Below are positions 7,027 through 14,734 of a DNA stretch of 16,255 bases, piece by piece. The translations under genes and the position numbers were made by a program. How positions within the stretch are numbered: position 1 is the first letter of the stretch; each line of letters starts with the position of its first letter. The DNA lies in NCBI GenBank assembly GCA_945897545.1, contig CAMDGJ010000037.1, positions 1 through 16,255 of the forward strand, in the 5' to 3' direction. Source of the stretch: Flavobacterium psychrophilum. Its GTDB lineage: Bacteria; Bacteroidota; Bacteroidia; Flavobacteriales; Flavobacteriaceae. The notes beneath the pieces were generated by a model. The model worked only from the letters and a program-made list of their open reading frames with translations, searched no databases and was not told the DNA's origin.

Positions 7027-9534
7027 CTATTTCGACTTACTTTTTTTTGCTTGCTCTTCTTTAGATTTATCTTCTAAAGGTTTACCTAGTTTTATTTTTG
7101 TTTGTCCGTCTTTTCCATCCACCACGAGTAAGTGCACAACAATGCCTTTGTATCGCATTGCATCCTTTTCATTTTGATTTGCAATTTTGTAATCGTCTTT
7201 CGGATTTCGCAAAGGTATTTGAATTGCTAAATTTGTTCCAATATTTGACAAAGAATAAGTTCCTTTTGCATTTATATTTAAAACATTAGAGGTCACTTTT
7301 AATTCTTTAACATTTATTAATTTCCCTTTAATACTGGTATTCGAAGCTAAATCACTAAACGTAATATTCTTCATATCTCTATTTGGGAAAGCAATTTTTC
7401 CTATTTTAATAATTGGTTCAAAATTAGATAATGTCCCATTTTTTATAGTAAACGCCACGTCTCCAGTAATTGAATTAGTATCCAATTGTCTATTCTCGTT
7501 TAAAATTCCTGTAAGTGAAGTTTTAAGCGATAGGTTTCCTTTGATGTCATTTGGAGAAAAGGATTTTACACCAAAATTATTAAACGATCCCAAAAATCGA
7601 GCTATATTAGCATCATTTATTTTTATTTTAGCTTTAAAATACAATAATTTGTTTTTAGGAATTACTTGAGCATTTATAAATAATGTACTGCCAGTAGAAC
7701 CTTGTATGGTAACATTATTTACAAACAAACCTTTCTTAGCCATAACAATATTTACCTTAAAATTATTTGCTATTAATTTTTTATAGGTCAATTTATCGAC
7801 TTTAATATCAAGAGAAACTTGCGATTTCCTTAGTACTTCTTGGAGTTGATTAGTGGATTGATTGTTTGTTTTGGATTTTGAAGCATTGGGATGATAATTG
7901 TAGGATAAGACACTAACTATTTGCCTAACATCCAAAAAGGGGCTGTAAATCTTCCATTTAACATTCATTTTTTCTGGGGCATCATAATATAAATTGAGGA
8001 AGTTATCCACTCTTCCTTCCATCATGACAGTGTTGACTTTGTTTTGGAATTTAATTTTTTTAATCAATAAAGCTTGCTGCGTAAAAGAAAGTTCGACGTC
8101 AGTATTTTTAAAATCTAAATTTTTAGATTTCAGGAGGAAGCTTGCGTTTTTAATATTAATTGCTCCAGTAAATTTAGGCTTGTTCAATTTTAAATCAATG
8201 ATATCCACTTTAAAATCTAGATCTACCTTGGCTTTTCCTCCATAAAAAACCATAAATTCTTGATTGATAAAATTGCCCAGTTTAGGTACGTCATATTCCG
8301 AATTGAATTTGCCAGTTCCAACAGGTTTCTCTAAATTATTGATAATTGCTGTTGGAATATTTAGTGGGATTTCTTTATAATCTCCGTTAAAATTAGTGAT
8401 GATAACAGCTGAATTGGCATCGTTAATCCCTTGTCCGTTTTTGTAATTATTTGTAAATCTGCCGTTAAAACTGCAATTCTTGACAACCCCATATGATGTT
8501 GTCAATTCGTCCTTTTTAATTACGGCATTGACCACAATTTCAGGATCGCCTTTCACGCTCATATCACCTTTTATGAAACAAGAGGCTTGGAGTGGAACAT
8601 ACAAATCAAACTTGTTGAGTTTAGAGCTAATATTATTGGACAATAAATTATAGGCATTGCTCCATTTAATTTTTGTCTTAATGTCAATATCAAATAGAGA
8701 ATTTCCTTTTCCAATGTTGAAATGAGCCTTTATATTGAAAAGGTCTCCACCAATTTCAAAATTTTGGGTAACGACACTTATCTTTTTTTGTTCATTAGAA
8801 AAAGATACTAGTAGGTCTCCGTCAATTTCTTTGTTTTTGACAAAGCTACCTTTCAGGCTGTTAAAAGCTAGGCTTTTAGCAAAGGTATTCAGACGAACAT
8901 CTGTTTTCCAACCCGCATCAGAGTATTCTATTTTGCTTTTCAATGATTTTATATCAAAATGAAACAGTTTATGACCTTGTTGATTTTCTGAAATGAAATT
9001 GACATTTTTTAAAACCACTTCATCAATAGAAATCGTGGCGCCGTTTTCTGTTTTTGGTTTTTTCTTTTTTGGCTTGAAAATAGTAGAATTACTGACTCCG
9101 TTTTTGTCTTTAAACAAATCAATTTTTGCATTGATAATTACTATTTTAGGAACATCAACCTCTTTTTTTAACAATTTTAAAACATTCAAACGCACTTCAA
9201 TTTCTCCAGCTTTTAGCAAGGGTCGTTTATGAATGGCTATTAAGCTGTCTTTGCATTCCACATCTTTTAGCACTAAAGTGAAATTCGGAAATCCAATTAA
9301 AAATTTGTATCCAATATCGCCAATTTTGGTTTCTCCCAGAATGTTTTCGTTGATTTGAGTATTAATTTTGGCGATAATTTCGGTTTTATGGTTTTCAAAA
9401 TAAATTCGTAGCCCAATCGCGCTTAAAAGTACTATTGCTAATAGTCCAAGGAAGAAAAAACCAATTATTTTGAATGCTTTTTTGAAACCTTTAGAAGCAA
9501 AAGAAAATTTGATTTTATTTAAAAAAAAATTCAT
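7027..9534 (-). CDS. AsmA-like envelope protein
   Basis: This 835-aa protein has one membrane anchor near the start (about 21-46, FKIIGFFFLGLLAIVLLSAI) followed by a long, mostly beta-strand periplasmic part. The N-terminal region LGETKIGDIGYKFLIGFPNF, with VLKDVECKD and the later VRLNVLKLLKK, fits the AsmA domain. The C-terminal third (SFSPNDIKGNLSLKTSLTG, ITGDVAFTIKNGTLSNFEP) fits the AsmA C-terminal domain. AsmA-like proteins are thought to form bridge-like channels for lipid transport between membranes, and no specific role is known here. The chain ends in a Lys-rich tail, KSKEEQAKKSKSK. The start is an ATG at 9534, directly before the charged N-terminus NFFLNKIKF. Confidence 0.82.
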   Translation of the reverse strand: MNFFLNKIKFSFASKGFKKAFKIIGFFFLGLLAIVLLSAIGLRIYFENHKTEIIAKINTQINENILGETKIGDIGYKFLIGFPNFTLVLKDVECKDSLIAIHKRPLLKAGEIEVRLNVLKLLKKEVDVPKIVIINAKIDLFKDKNGVSNSTIFKPKKKKPKTENGATISIDEVVLKNVNFISENQQGHKLFHFDIKSLKSKIEYSDAGWKTDVRLNTFAKSLAFNSLKGSFVKNKEIDGDLLVSFSNEQKKISVVTQNFEIGGDLFNIKAHFNIGKGNSLFDIDIKTKIKWSNAYNLLSNNISSKLNKFDLYVPLQASCFIKGDMSVKGDPEIVVNAVIKKDELTTSYGVVKNCSFNGRFTNNYKNGQGINDANSAVIITNFNGDYKEIPLNIPTAIINNLEKPVGTGKFNSEYDVPKLGNFINQEFMVFYGGKAKVDLDFKVDIIDLKLNKPKFTGAINIKNASFLLKSKNLDFKNTDVELSFTQQALLIKKIKFQNKVNTVMMEGRVDNFLNLYYDAPEKMNVKWKIYSPFLDVRQIVSVLSYNYHPNASKSKTNNQSTNQLQEVLRKSQVSLDIKVDKLTYKKLIANNFKVNIVMAKKGLFVNNVTIQGSTGSTLFINAQVIPKNKLLYFKAKIKINDANIARFLGSFNNFGVKSFSPNDIKGNLSLKTSLTGILNENRQLDTNSITGDVAFTIKNGTLSNFEPIIKIGKIAFPNRDMKNITFSDLASNTSIKGKLINVKELKVTSNVLNINAKGTYSLSNIGTNLAIQIPLRNPKDDYKIANQNEKDAMRYKGIVVHLLVVDGKDGQTKIKLGKPLEDKSKEEQAKKSKSK

Positions 9535-9729
9535 TTTTGTGATGGATAAAATTTATATAAAGATACTAAAAATCTTATTTGTTATTCATTTCCGTTTATG
9601 ATATACCACTATTTTTAATAATAATATTCCTGAATTTTAAAGAGCTTTCAATTTATATCCTAACGATTCTTTGTACTAAGCCCTATAAAAAGGAGTTGAA
9701 AACATGGTAAATTGCAATTTAGTAGAATT

Positions 9730-9762
9730 AAAAACACCTCTATTTTTTGCGAAACAGAGGTG
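9730..9762 (-). terminator. intrinsic terminator after the prolyl oligopeptidase gene
   Basis: CACCTCT (9735-9741) pairs with AGAGGTG (9756-9762). On the minus strand the hairpin is followed by TTTTT (plus-strand A run at 9730-9734). It sits about 28 nt past the stop of the oligopeptidase gene and separates it from the AsmA-like gene. Confidence 0.75.
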
Positions 9763-9789
9763 CTTTTTAAGATATAAAACGGATTTAAA

Positions 9790-11910
9790 TTACATCTTAG
9801 GCAACGCTTTGAAACCCATATTATACAATGTAAAAGCTTGAATATCTACATTTTCCTGAATTGTTGCTGCAACTGATTTTCCTGCTCCGTGACCAGCATT
9901 CACATCTATACGAATCAATACCGGATTGTTTCCTGATTGTTTATCTTGCAGTTCTGCAGCAAATTTAAAACTGTGTGCTGGAACCACTCGATCATCGTGA
10001 TCACCGGTAGTGACCATTGTAGCTGGATAATTCGTTCCTTTTTTTACATTATTTACAGGAGAATATCCTTTAATGTATTCAAACATTTCTTTACTATCTT
10101 GTGAAGTTCCATAATCAAAAGCCCAACCCGCACCTGAGGTAAAGGTATGGTAACGCAACATATCCATAACACCAACAGCCGGCAGAGCTACTTTCATTAA
10201 ATCAGGACGCTGCATCATCGTAGCTCCCACCAAAAGCCCTCCATTTGAACCGCCACGAATGGCAAGAAAATCGGAGGAGGTGTATTTTTGAGCAATCAAA
10301 TATTCAGCAGCGGCGATAAAATCATCAAAAACATTTTGCTTTTGCATTTTGATTCCTGCATCGTGCCATTTTTTACCATATTCGCCACCACCTCTTAAAT
10401 TTGCAACGGCATAAACGCCGCCGTTTTCCATCCATACTGCATTGGCAATGCTAAAAGTTGGGGTTAAACTAATGTTGAATCCTCCATAACCATAAAGGAT
10501 AGTTGGGTTTTTTCCATTGAGTTTTGTTTCTTTTTTATGCGTAATTATCATTGGAATTTTAGTTCCGTCTTTCGAAGTATAAAAAACTTGGGTCGAAACA
10601 TAATCCTCGCTTTTAAAATCAACTTTTGGTTTTTGGTACACTGTTGATTTTCCTGAATTGGGTTCGAAAGCAAAAATAGAGCCTGGCGTAGTATAATTTG
10701 TAAACGAATAATATATTATTTTTTCAGCTTTTTTACCGCCAAATCCTCCAGCAGTACCAACGCCTGGTAATTGAATTTCGCGAACTAATTTTCCAGAATA
10801 GTCATATTGTTTAATGAATGAAACGGCATCTTTCATATAATTAGCAAAAAAATAGCCGCCTCCAGTTGATGGTGAAAGCACATTTTCTGTTTCTAGAATA
10901 AAATCTTTCCAGTTTTCTGGTTTCGGGTTGTTTACATCAACAGTAACAATATGTTTGTTAGGCGCATATAAATCGGTTGCTATAAATAATTTATTCCCTT
11001 CATTTTCGACCACGCTATTAGCACTGTTAAAGTTATCGACAATCGTTATAATTGGAGCATTCGGTTTTGTTAAATCCTGAATGTACAATTCGTTTCCATA
11101 AGTAGAATTAGCTGCCGAAATCACTAAAAATCGATTGTCTTCAGTAACACCTCCACCAACATATCTTCTTTTTTGAGTTAGTCCAAAAATGACTATATCG
11201 TCTTTTTGTGGAGTTCCTAATTTATGGAAATACAGTTTGTGCTGATCTGTTTTAGCAGATAGTTCGCTTCCTTTTGGTTTGTCATAGCTGGAATAGTAAA
11301 AACCTTCGTTTCCTTTCCAAGAAACACCACTAAATTTTACATCAACTAAGGTGTCTTCGAGAATTTTTTTAGATTCAGCATCCATTAAAATTACTTTTAG
11401 CCAATCGCTTCCACCTTCTGAAATTGAATATGCCACTTTAGATCCATCTTTAGAAAAATTAACTCCACCAAGGGACGTTGTGCCTTTTTTAGAAAAAATA
11501 TTAGGGTCTAAAAAAACGGTTTCGACGCCTTTAGCATCTTTTCTGTACATCACCGATTGGTTTTGCAAACCATTATTTTTAGAATAATACGTATAATTTC
11601 CTTCCGTAGTTGGGGCTCCAATTTTTTCGTAATTCCATAATTTTTCTATTCTAGCTTTTAAGGCCTCTCTGAACGGAATTTTAGACAAATAATCATAGGT
11701 TAGCTCGTTTTGAGTTTTTACCCAAGCACCTGTTTCAGCTGATTTGTCATCTTCTAACCAGCGGTAAGGATCGGCTACATTGGTACCAAAGTAAGCATCT
11801 ACCGTTTCTCCTTTTTTAGTTTGTGGATATTGTATTGGATTCTCTTTTTGGCTTTGACCAAAAGAGCTAATTGATGCAGATATTACCGTCACTAATATTA
11901 ATTTTTTCAT
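9790..11910 (-). CDS. prolyl oligopeptidase (family S9A), periplasmic
   Basis: From the ATG at 11910 the protein has 706 aa and a Sec signal peptide ([19 protein letters not shown]). The longer frame begins at a non-ATG codon eight residues earlier. Residues of about 25-430 form the seven-bladed propeller ([14 protein letters not shown] is the usual S9 start), and about 470-706 the alpha/beta-hydrolase domain. The triad is Ser555 in [11 protein letters not shown], Asp639 in [10 protein letters not shown] and His674 in NAGHGAGKS. It cuts short peptides after proline. Length, signal peptide and sequence resemble the secreted enzyme of Elizabethkingia meningoseptica. It is probably transcribed alone, with a promoter box just upstream and a terminator after it. 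Confidence 0.95.
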   Translation of the reverse strand: MKKLILVTVISASISSFGQSQKENPIQYPQTKKGETVDAYFGTNVADPYRWLEDDKSAETGAWVKTQNELTYDYLSKIPFREALKARIEKLWNYEKIGAPTTEGNYTYYSKNNGLQNQSVMYRKDAKGVETVFLDPNIFSKKGTTSLGGVNFSKDGSKVAYSISEGGSDWLKVILMDAESKKILEDTLVDVKFSGVSWKGNEGFYYSSYDKPKGSELSAKTDQHKLYFHKLGTPQKDDIVIFGLTQKRRYVGGGVTEDNRFLVISAANSTYGNELYIQDLTKPNAPIITIVDNFNSANSVVENEGNKLFIATDLYAPNKHIVTVDVNNPKPENWKDFILETENVLSPSTGGGYFFANYMKDAVSFIKQYDYSGKLVREIQLPGVGTAGGFGGKKAEKIIYYSFTNYTTPGSIFAFEPNSGKSTVYQKPKVDFKSEDYVSTQVFYTSKDGTKIPMIITHKKETKLNGKNPTILYGYGGFNISLTPTFSIANAVWMENGGVYAVANLRGGGEYGKKWHDAGIKMQKQNVFDDFIAAAEYLIAQKYTSSDFLAIRGGSNGGLLVGATMMQRPDLMKVALPAVGVMDMLRYHTFTSGAGWAFDYGTSQDSKEMFEYIKGYSPVNNVKKGTNYPATMVTTGDHDDRVVPAHSFKFAAELQDKQSGNNPVLIRIDVNAGHGAGKSVAATIQENVDIQAFTLYNMGFKALPKM

Positions 11911-11931
11911 TATAAATAACTTAAGTTTAAG

Positions 11932-11939
11932 CAAAAATA
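11932..11939 (-). promoter_or_regulatory. -7 promoter box for the prolyl oligopeptidase gene
   Basis: The minus strand reads TATTTTTG, matching TAnnTTTG, 21 nt before the ATG at 11910. It would give a leader of about 15 nt. No clear -33 element is visible. Confidence 0.4.
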
Positions 11940-12018
11940 AAGAAATAATCCCACTGATATTGAAGAATATTAAATTTTCAGTAAACTGTGGAGCATATCG
12001 TCCCGATAATTATCCGGT

Positions 12019-12078
12019 GAACTGACGACCTCTTTTCAGCTAATGCATCGCTATTTTAAGAATGGTCTATTTTACTAG
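12019..12078. repeat. decayed copy of the tRNA-3'-end-plus-tail repeat
   Basis: GAACTGACGACCTCTT (12019-12034) and, 18 nt later, ATTTTAAGAATG followed by CTATTTTACT match, with scattered changes, the same two blocks at 14599-14614 and 14634-14655, where they are 19 nt apart. There the first block is the T-arm side of a tRNA fragment. This copy has lost most of the tRNA sequence. It suggests the Rieske and fic region has been flanked by related insertion scars. Confidence 0.4.
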
Positions 12079-12215
12079 GACTAGCAATTTTCCTTAATAA
12101 AAACATTGCTCAAGAAACATCGAATGCTTATACTTTAACTAAAGCTGGGATGGAACAGGTTAAGGATAATATTTTAATTTTTAATGTTGTAGTTCAAATT
12201 CATTTTGGAAAATAA
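12060..12215 (+). pseudogene. possible start-less remnant of a secreted protein
   Basis: After a TAA at 12057-12059 the frame stays open for 51 codons to a TAA at 12213. It reads ILLGLAIFLNKNIAQE, which looks like a signal peptide with a cleavage site, then SNAYTLTKAGMEQVKDNI. No in-frame ATG precedes the hydrophobic part, and its first bases lie within the decayed repeat. I do not recognise a family. It may be a gene end or start cut by an insertion, or chance. The rest of the stretch 11911-12321 holds only AT-rich sequence. Confidence 0.25.
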
Positions 12216-12321
12216 TATTATTAAGTCTATAACGATAAAGGAGTTTTTCCTTTGTTATTATTTTATAAATTAGCATCATAGTTTAGAAATATTAATTTTA
12301 CCCATTTAAAAGTTACAAAAA

Positions 12322-12741
12322 ATGAATAGAAAAGAATTTTTACAAAAAGTTGGTTTTGGTGCAGCCATTGCTCTTGTTCCAATTTGTGCTGGTGGTTTAG
12401 CAACAAGTTGTAGCGATGAAGAGACAAAAGTAGCAGCACCGACAAATGTTAATTTTACAATTGATGTTAGCTCAGGGGCGCTTGCAACAAACGGAGGCTT
12501 TCTTGTCATGAAAGGAATCATCATAGCGAAAACATTAGCTGGATCTTTTATTGCTGTTGCTGCTGCTTGTACTCATCAAGGAACTACTGTAAATTATGTT
12601 TCAACTGATAATAATTTTGTTTGTCCGAATCATCAAGCACATTTCGATAGTTCTGGAGTAGTAACTAAAGGTCCAGCAGCAGTAAATTTAACTAGTTATC
12701 AGACTAAATTAAATGGAAATATGCTAAATATATATTCTTAA
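12322..12741 (+). CDS. Rieske-type [2Fe-2S] lipoprotein
   Basis: This small 139-aa protein begins MNRKEFLQKVGFGAAIALV and reaches a lipobox-like LATSC with the Cys at 30, so it is probably exported and lipid-anchored. A single Rieske domain follows, with cluster ligands Cys83 and His85 in CTHQG and Cys101 and His104 in CPNHQAHF. Rieske clusters pass single electrons. The partner is not encoded nearby: there is no cytochrome b, cytochrome c or oxygenase subunit in the window. It could serve a periplasmic oxidase or an unlinked respiratory complex. It is transcribed rightward with its own terminator and is isolated between repeat-bearing stretches. Confidence 0.88.
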   Translation: MNRKEFLQKVGFGAAIALVPICAGGLATSCSDEETKVAAPTNVNFTIDVSSGALATNGGFLVMKGIIIAKTLAGSFIAVAAACTHQGTTVNYVSTDNNFVCPNHQAHFDSSGVVTKGPAAVNLTSYQTKLNGNMLNIYS

Positions 12742-12774
12742 TTTTTTTAGTTTAGTTAGTTGATAAATAACAAG

Positions 12775-12804
12775 GGCTCTACTTTTAACAGTACAGCCTT
12801 TTTT
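12775..12804 (+). terminator. intrinsic terminator after the Rieske gene
   Basis: GGCT-C-TACT (12775-12783) pairs with AGTA-C-AGCC (12790-12798) with one central mismatch and a 6-nt loop. A run of six T follows immediately at 12799-12804. Confidence 0.7.
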
Positions 12805-12853
12805 ATTTGATGTGTACACTTGAAACCACAAAAAATTGCCGCTCAAACCCTAT

Positions 12854-12882
12854 AAAAAAAGCCTTACATCGAGGTAAGGCTT
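12854..12882 (-). terminator. terminator-like inverted repeat left of fic
   Basis: GCCTTAC (12861-12867) pairs perfectly with GTAAGGC (12874-12880) around a 6-nt loop. Seven A on the left become a T-run on the minus strand, so it could end transcription coming from fic. The block, including the flanking ATAAAAAAAGCC and GGCTTGGTA, recurs at 14541-14573 with changes in the stem. Confidence 0.55.
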
Positions 12883-12907
12883 GGTACTGCTTTAATAGTG
12901 GTTTGTA

Positions 12908-12978
12908 AAAATCGGGCAAGGTGATATTGAGTATTTATATTGATAAAGTTGAGGTGGTTAGAGAGGTGAATCGACAAG
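12908..12978. repeat. left copy of imperfect 71-bp direct repeat beside fic
   Basis: This segment matches 14401-14471 without gaps. The last 33 bases (12946-12978 against 14439-14471, AAGTTGAGGTGGTTAG and onwards) differ at only three positions, and the first half is more diverged. Together with the 56-bp repeat that follows, it marks the fic gene as lying between two related sequences. Confidence 0.6.
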
Positions 12979-12994
12979 GGTTTGGGTATTTTGG

Positions 12995-13050
12995 GTAATG
13001 CAAAATCGTGCAAAATCGTGCATTTTGCCACCTATTAAGTACACCCAAGA
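12995..13050. repeat. left copy of 56-bp direct repeat flanking fic (att-like)
   Basis: This block is identical to 14676-14731 except for one base. It holds a tandem 10-bp unit (GCAAAATCGT twice) and an inverted pair GCAAAAT (13010-13016) / ATTTTGC (13022-13028), then TATTAAGTACACCCAAGA. Short tandem and inverted boxes in a direct repeat are what one expects at a recombinase site, but no recombinase gene is present, so that role is inferred. Apart from these repeats and the hairpins, the gene-free stretch 12742-13095 shows nothing further. Confidence 0.65.
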
Positions 13051-13095
13051 AAGCATAGCTAAATTATGCAGTTCTTGCATTTGGCATGTCACTAT

Positions 13096-14220
13096 TTAAT
13101 TAAATATTTTTAAATATTTCTTGAAAGCATAAATCTTACCTCTTTTTCCACCTGTAACTTCTTCAAGTATTTCTAGCTTCTCTAAATCGGCTATTAAACT
13201 GTAACCTGTACGTTGAGAAACCCCTGTAATTTCTAGAACTTTATTAACGTCTATTATTGGTTTTTTTAATAAATAATGCAGAATTTTTTGAACATTATTT
13301 GACCTTGAGCCTAGTGTTTGTATTTGTAATTCGGAATTGCTTTTTAATTTTAAAATTTCATCGAAAGTAGTCACCCCATTTTTAGCAGTTTCAATAACAC
13401 CTACTAAAAAGAATTTTAACCATTGTTTTAAATCATTATGTGTTCTGGCTCTCGTTAAATTATCATAATACAAGGTTTTATTACGTTCAAAAAAATCGGA
13501 CAGATATAAAATGGGCTGTTTTAATATTTCTTTGTCAACTAAATAAAGTGTAATTAGTAGTCTTCCAACTCTGCCATTACCATCTAAAAATGGGTGAATC
13601 GTTTCAAATTGATAATGAATAATTCCTATTTTGATTAAATCAGGTAAAAAGTGTTCTTCGTTATGGGTAAATTTTTCCAAATCACTCATTAATTCTCCAA
13701 TGCTTGTATGCGTTGGCGGGATAAAAACGGCATCATTTATAGAAGCACCACCTATCCAATTTTGACTAGTTCTAAACTCTCCTGGAAGCTTGTGTTCTCC
13801 TCTAACTCCTTGTAATAATACTTTGTGTGTTTCTTTTATTAGTCGGCTTGAAAAAGGAATAGTAGTAAGCATTTCAATTGCTTTTTGCATCGCAGCCAAA
13901 TAATTTTGTACTTCTTCCCAATCATCACGCTTTTCTGAACTTACATCCTCCTTGTCTAAAAGTGCTTCTTCCATATTGGTTTGGGTTCCTTCAATACGGC
14001 TACTCTGTGTGGCTTCTTTTAAAACGTGCATACTTATAAATAAATCAACATCTGGTATGTGCTCACTGTACATGTCTAATCGACCTAAATGCCTATCCGC
14101 TTTTGAAAGTAAAGCCAATAATTCCATGTCGCTAAGCAACCATTCTTTATCAATAAATTGGGGTTGGAAGCTTTTATAGTAGCCTTGATTGATATATTGT
14201 CCTGATTTGAAATTTTGCAT
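13096..14220 (-). CDS. Fic family protein adenylyltransferase with N-terminal inhibitory motif and winged-helix tail
   Basis: The protein is 374 aa from the ATG at 14220; the longer frame to 14277 starts with TTG inside the repeat array. The active-site loop HPFLDGNGRVGR lies at 209-220, with catalytic His209 and the phosphate-binding GNGR, and the flap region IPPTHTSIGEL at 167-177. Near the N-terminus SSRIEG (73-78) matches the inhibitory [S/T]xxxE[G/N] helix of class II Fic proteins, whose Glu blocks ATP binding, so activity should be self-restrained. The last 70 residues (VLEITGVSQRTGYSLIADLEKLEILEE) look like a winged helix-turn-helix, hinting at DNA binding and autoregulation. The target protein is unknown. 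The gene is alone between direct repeats and has no partner antitoxin gene. Confidence 0.9.
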   Translation of the reverse strand: MQNFKSGQYINQGYYKSFQPQFIDKEWLLSDMELLALLSKADRHLGRLDMYSEHIPDVDLFISMHVLKEATQSSRIEGTQTNMEEALLDKEDVSSEKRDDWEEVQNYLAAMQKAIEMLTTIPFSSRLIKETHKVLLQGVRGEHKLPGEFRTSQNWIGGASINDAVFIPPTHTSIGELMSDLEKFTHNEEHFLPDLIKIGIIHYQFETIHPFLDGNGRVGRLLITLYLVDKEILKQPILYLSDFFERNKTLYYDNLTRARTHNDLKQWLKFFLVGVIETAKNGVTTFDEILKLKSNSELQIQTLGSRSNNVQKILHYLLKKPIIDVNKVLEITGVSQRTGYSLIADLEKLEILEEVTGGKRGKIYAFKKYLKIFN

Positions 14221-14241
14221 AATATTTACAATTAAAAAAAC

Positions 14242-14341
14242 ATTGTTGTAAAAATAACCATTTATTTGCAATAACAATTACGCTATTGTAAAAAATGGTT
14301 TTTTTTTGCAATAAAGGAATTCTTGTTGCAATAATTTAAGG
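14242..14341 (-). promoter_or_regulatory. array of five TTGYAAWAA boxes at exact 20-bp period upstream of fic
   Basis: TTGTAAAAA (14246), TTGCAATAA (14266), TTGTAAAAA (14286), TTGCAATAA (14306) and TTGCAATAA (14326) start exactly 20 bp apart. A weaker TTACAATTA falls on the same grid at 14226. The sequence between boxes is not conserved. The core TTGCAA is self-complementary, and the spacing puts all boxes on about the same side of the helix, as for a cooperatively binding regulator. The array lies 26-114 nt before the fic ATG, and a poor -7-like TATTTTTA on the minus strand falls inside the first box. The winged-helix tail of Fic itself is a candidate ligand. Confidence 0.65.
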
Positions 14342-14400
14342 AAAACGTTTTTAACCAAATTGCATATAAAAACGGGTTTTTTATCCTCAATGGGATGCCA

Positions 14401-14471
14401 TAAATCCGAGAAAGTGACGTTGGGAAATTACATTGATTAAGTTGAGGTGGTTAGGGAAGTGAATAGACAAG
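14401..14471. repeat. right copy of imperfect 71-bp direct repeat beside fic
   Basis: This is the partner of 12908-12978, aligned without gaps, with three differences in the final 33 bases. In the left locus only 16 nt separate this element from the 56-bp repeat. Here about 200 nt lie between them, including a terminator-like hairpin and a tRNA fragment, so the two loci are not simple duplicates. Confidence 0.6.
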
Positions 14472-14540
14472 AATAGATAATAGAGCCTTTTTTCTATTGA
14501 GTGGCACTTAACTCCTCTCTAAATCGCCACTTAGACTCCA

Positions 14541-14573
14541 TAAAAAAAGCCGCACATTGCTGCAAGGCTTGGT
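14541..14573 (-). terminator. terminator-like hairpin related to the one left of fic
   Basis: GCC...GGC at 14549-14568 forms a stem with one internal mismatch (GCAGCAATGTGC on the minus strand), and a run of seven A just left gives a minus-strand T-run. It shares flanks ATAAAAAAAGCC and GGCTTGGTA with the hairpin at 12854-12882. It lies just past the 3' end of the tRNA fragment, as a tRNA terminator would. Confidence 0.45.
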
Positions 14574-14578
14574 ATTAC

Positions 14579-14623
14579 TGGTGGAGAAGATGGGATTCGA
14601 ACCGACCACCTCTTGCCTGCCAG
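14579..14623 (-). pseudogene. 3' fragment of a tRNA gene (T-arm, acceptor strand and CCA)
   Basis: On the minus strand the sequence ends in CTTCTCC-A-CCA, preceded by a T-arm-like GGTTCGAATCCC. This is the 3' half of a tRNA with encoded CCA and its T-loop TTCGAAT. The T-stem has a C-C mismatch. No matching 5' acceptor half (GGAGAAG) is found upstream on that strand, so it is not a working tRNA. Integrating elements often use tRNA 3' ends, and such fragments mark old insertion sites. The amino acid identity cannot be fixed from the part that remains. Confidence 0.6.
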
Positions 14624-14675
14624 AAACACCTATATTTTAAGAATGCCCTATTTTACTGGGGTTGTTGTTTTTTAA

Positions 14676-14731
14676 GTAATGCAAAATCGTGCAAAATCGT
14701 ACATTTTGCCACCTATTAAGTACACCCAAGA
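14676..14731. repeat. right copy of 56-bp direct repeat flanking fic (att-like)
   Basis: This copy matches 12995-13050 at 55 of 56 positions, the change being A at 14701. The two copies begin 1681 bp apart and enclose only the fic gene, its upstream array and the tRNA-fragment block. Similarity fades gradually beyond the right end (AAGAAAGCATAG against AAGATAGTGTAG). Confidence 0.65.
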
Positions 14732-14734
14732 TAG

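Noticed and set aside
6226..7289. Plus-strand frames opposite the exporter, trmB and AsmA-like genes
   Set aside because: They are low-complexity antisense frames with no recognisable domain.
9704..9841. Plus-strand small frame with an AAGGAG-like sequence before ATGG
   Set aside because: It runs through the terminator hairpin into the antisense of the oligopeptidase gene, has no family resemblance, and Shine-Dalgarno sites are not the rule in this phylum.
12263..12524. Minus-strand frames opposite the Rieske gene
   Set aside because: They are shadows of a gene with intact cluster motifs and have no signature of their own.
14221..14277. N-terminal extension of the Fic protein
   Set aside because: It starts with TTG and lies in the phased box array; the ATG at 14220 is a better start.
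14242..14341. CRISPR array
   Set aside because: The period is 20 bp with only 9 conserved bases; repeats and spacers of CRISPR length are absent and there are no cas genes.
14501..14719. 72-aa plus-strand frame containing WWRRWDSNRPPLAC
   Set aside because: It is the antisense translation of the tRNA fragment and neighbouring repeat; WDSN-type peptides of this sort are a known artefact of tRNA-complement sequence.
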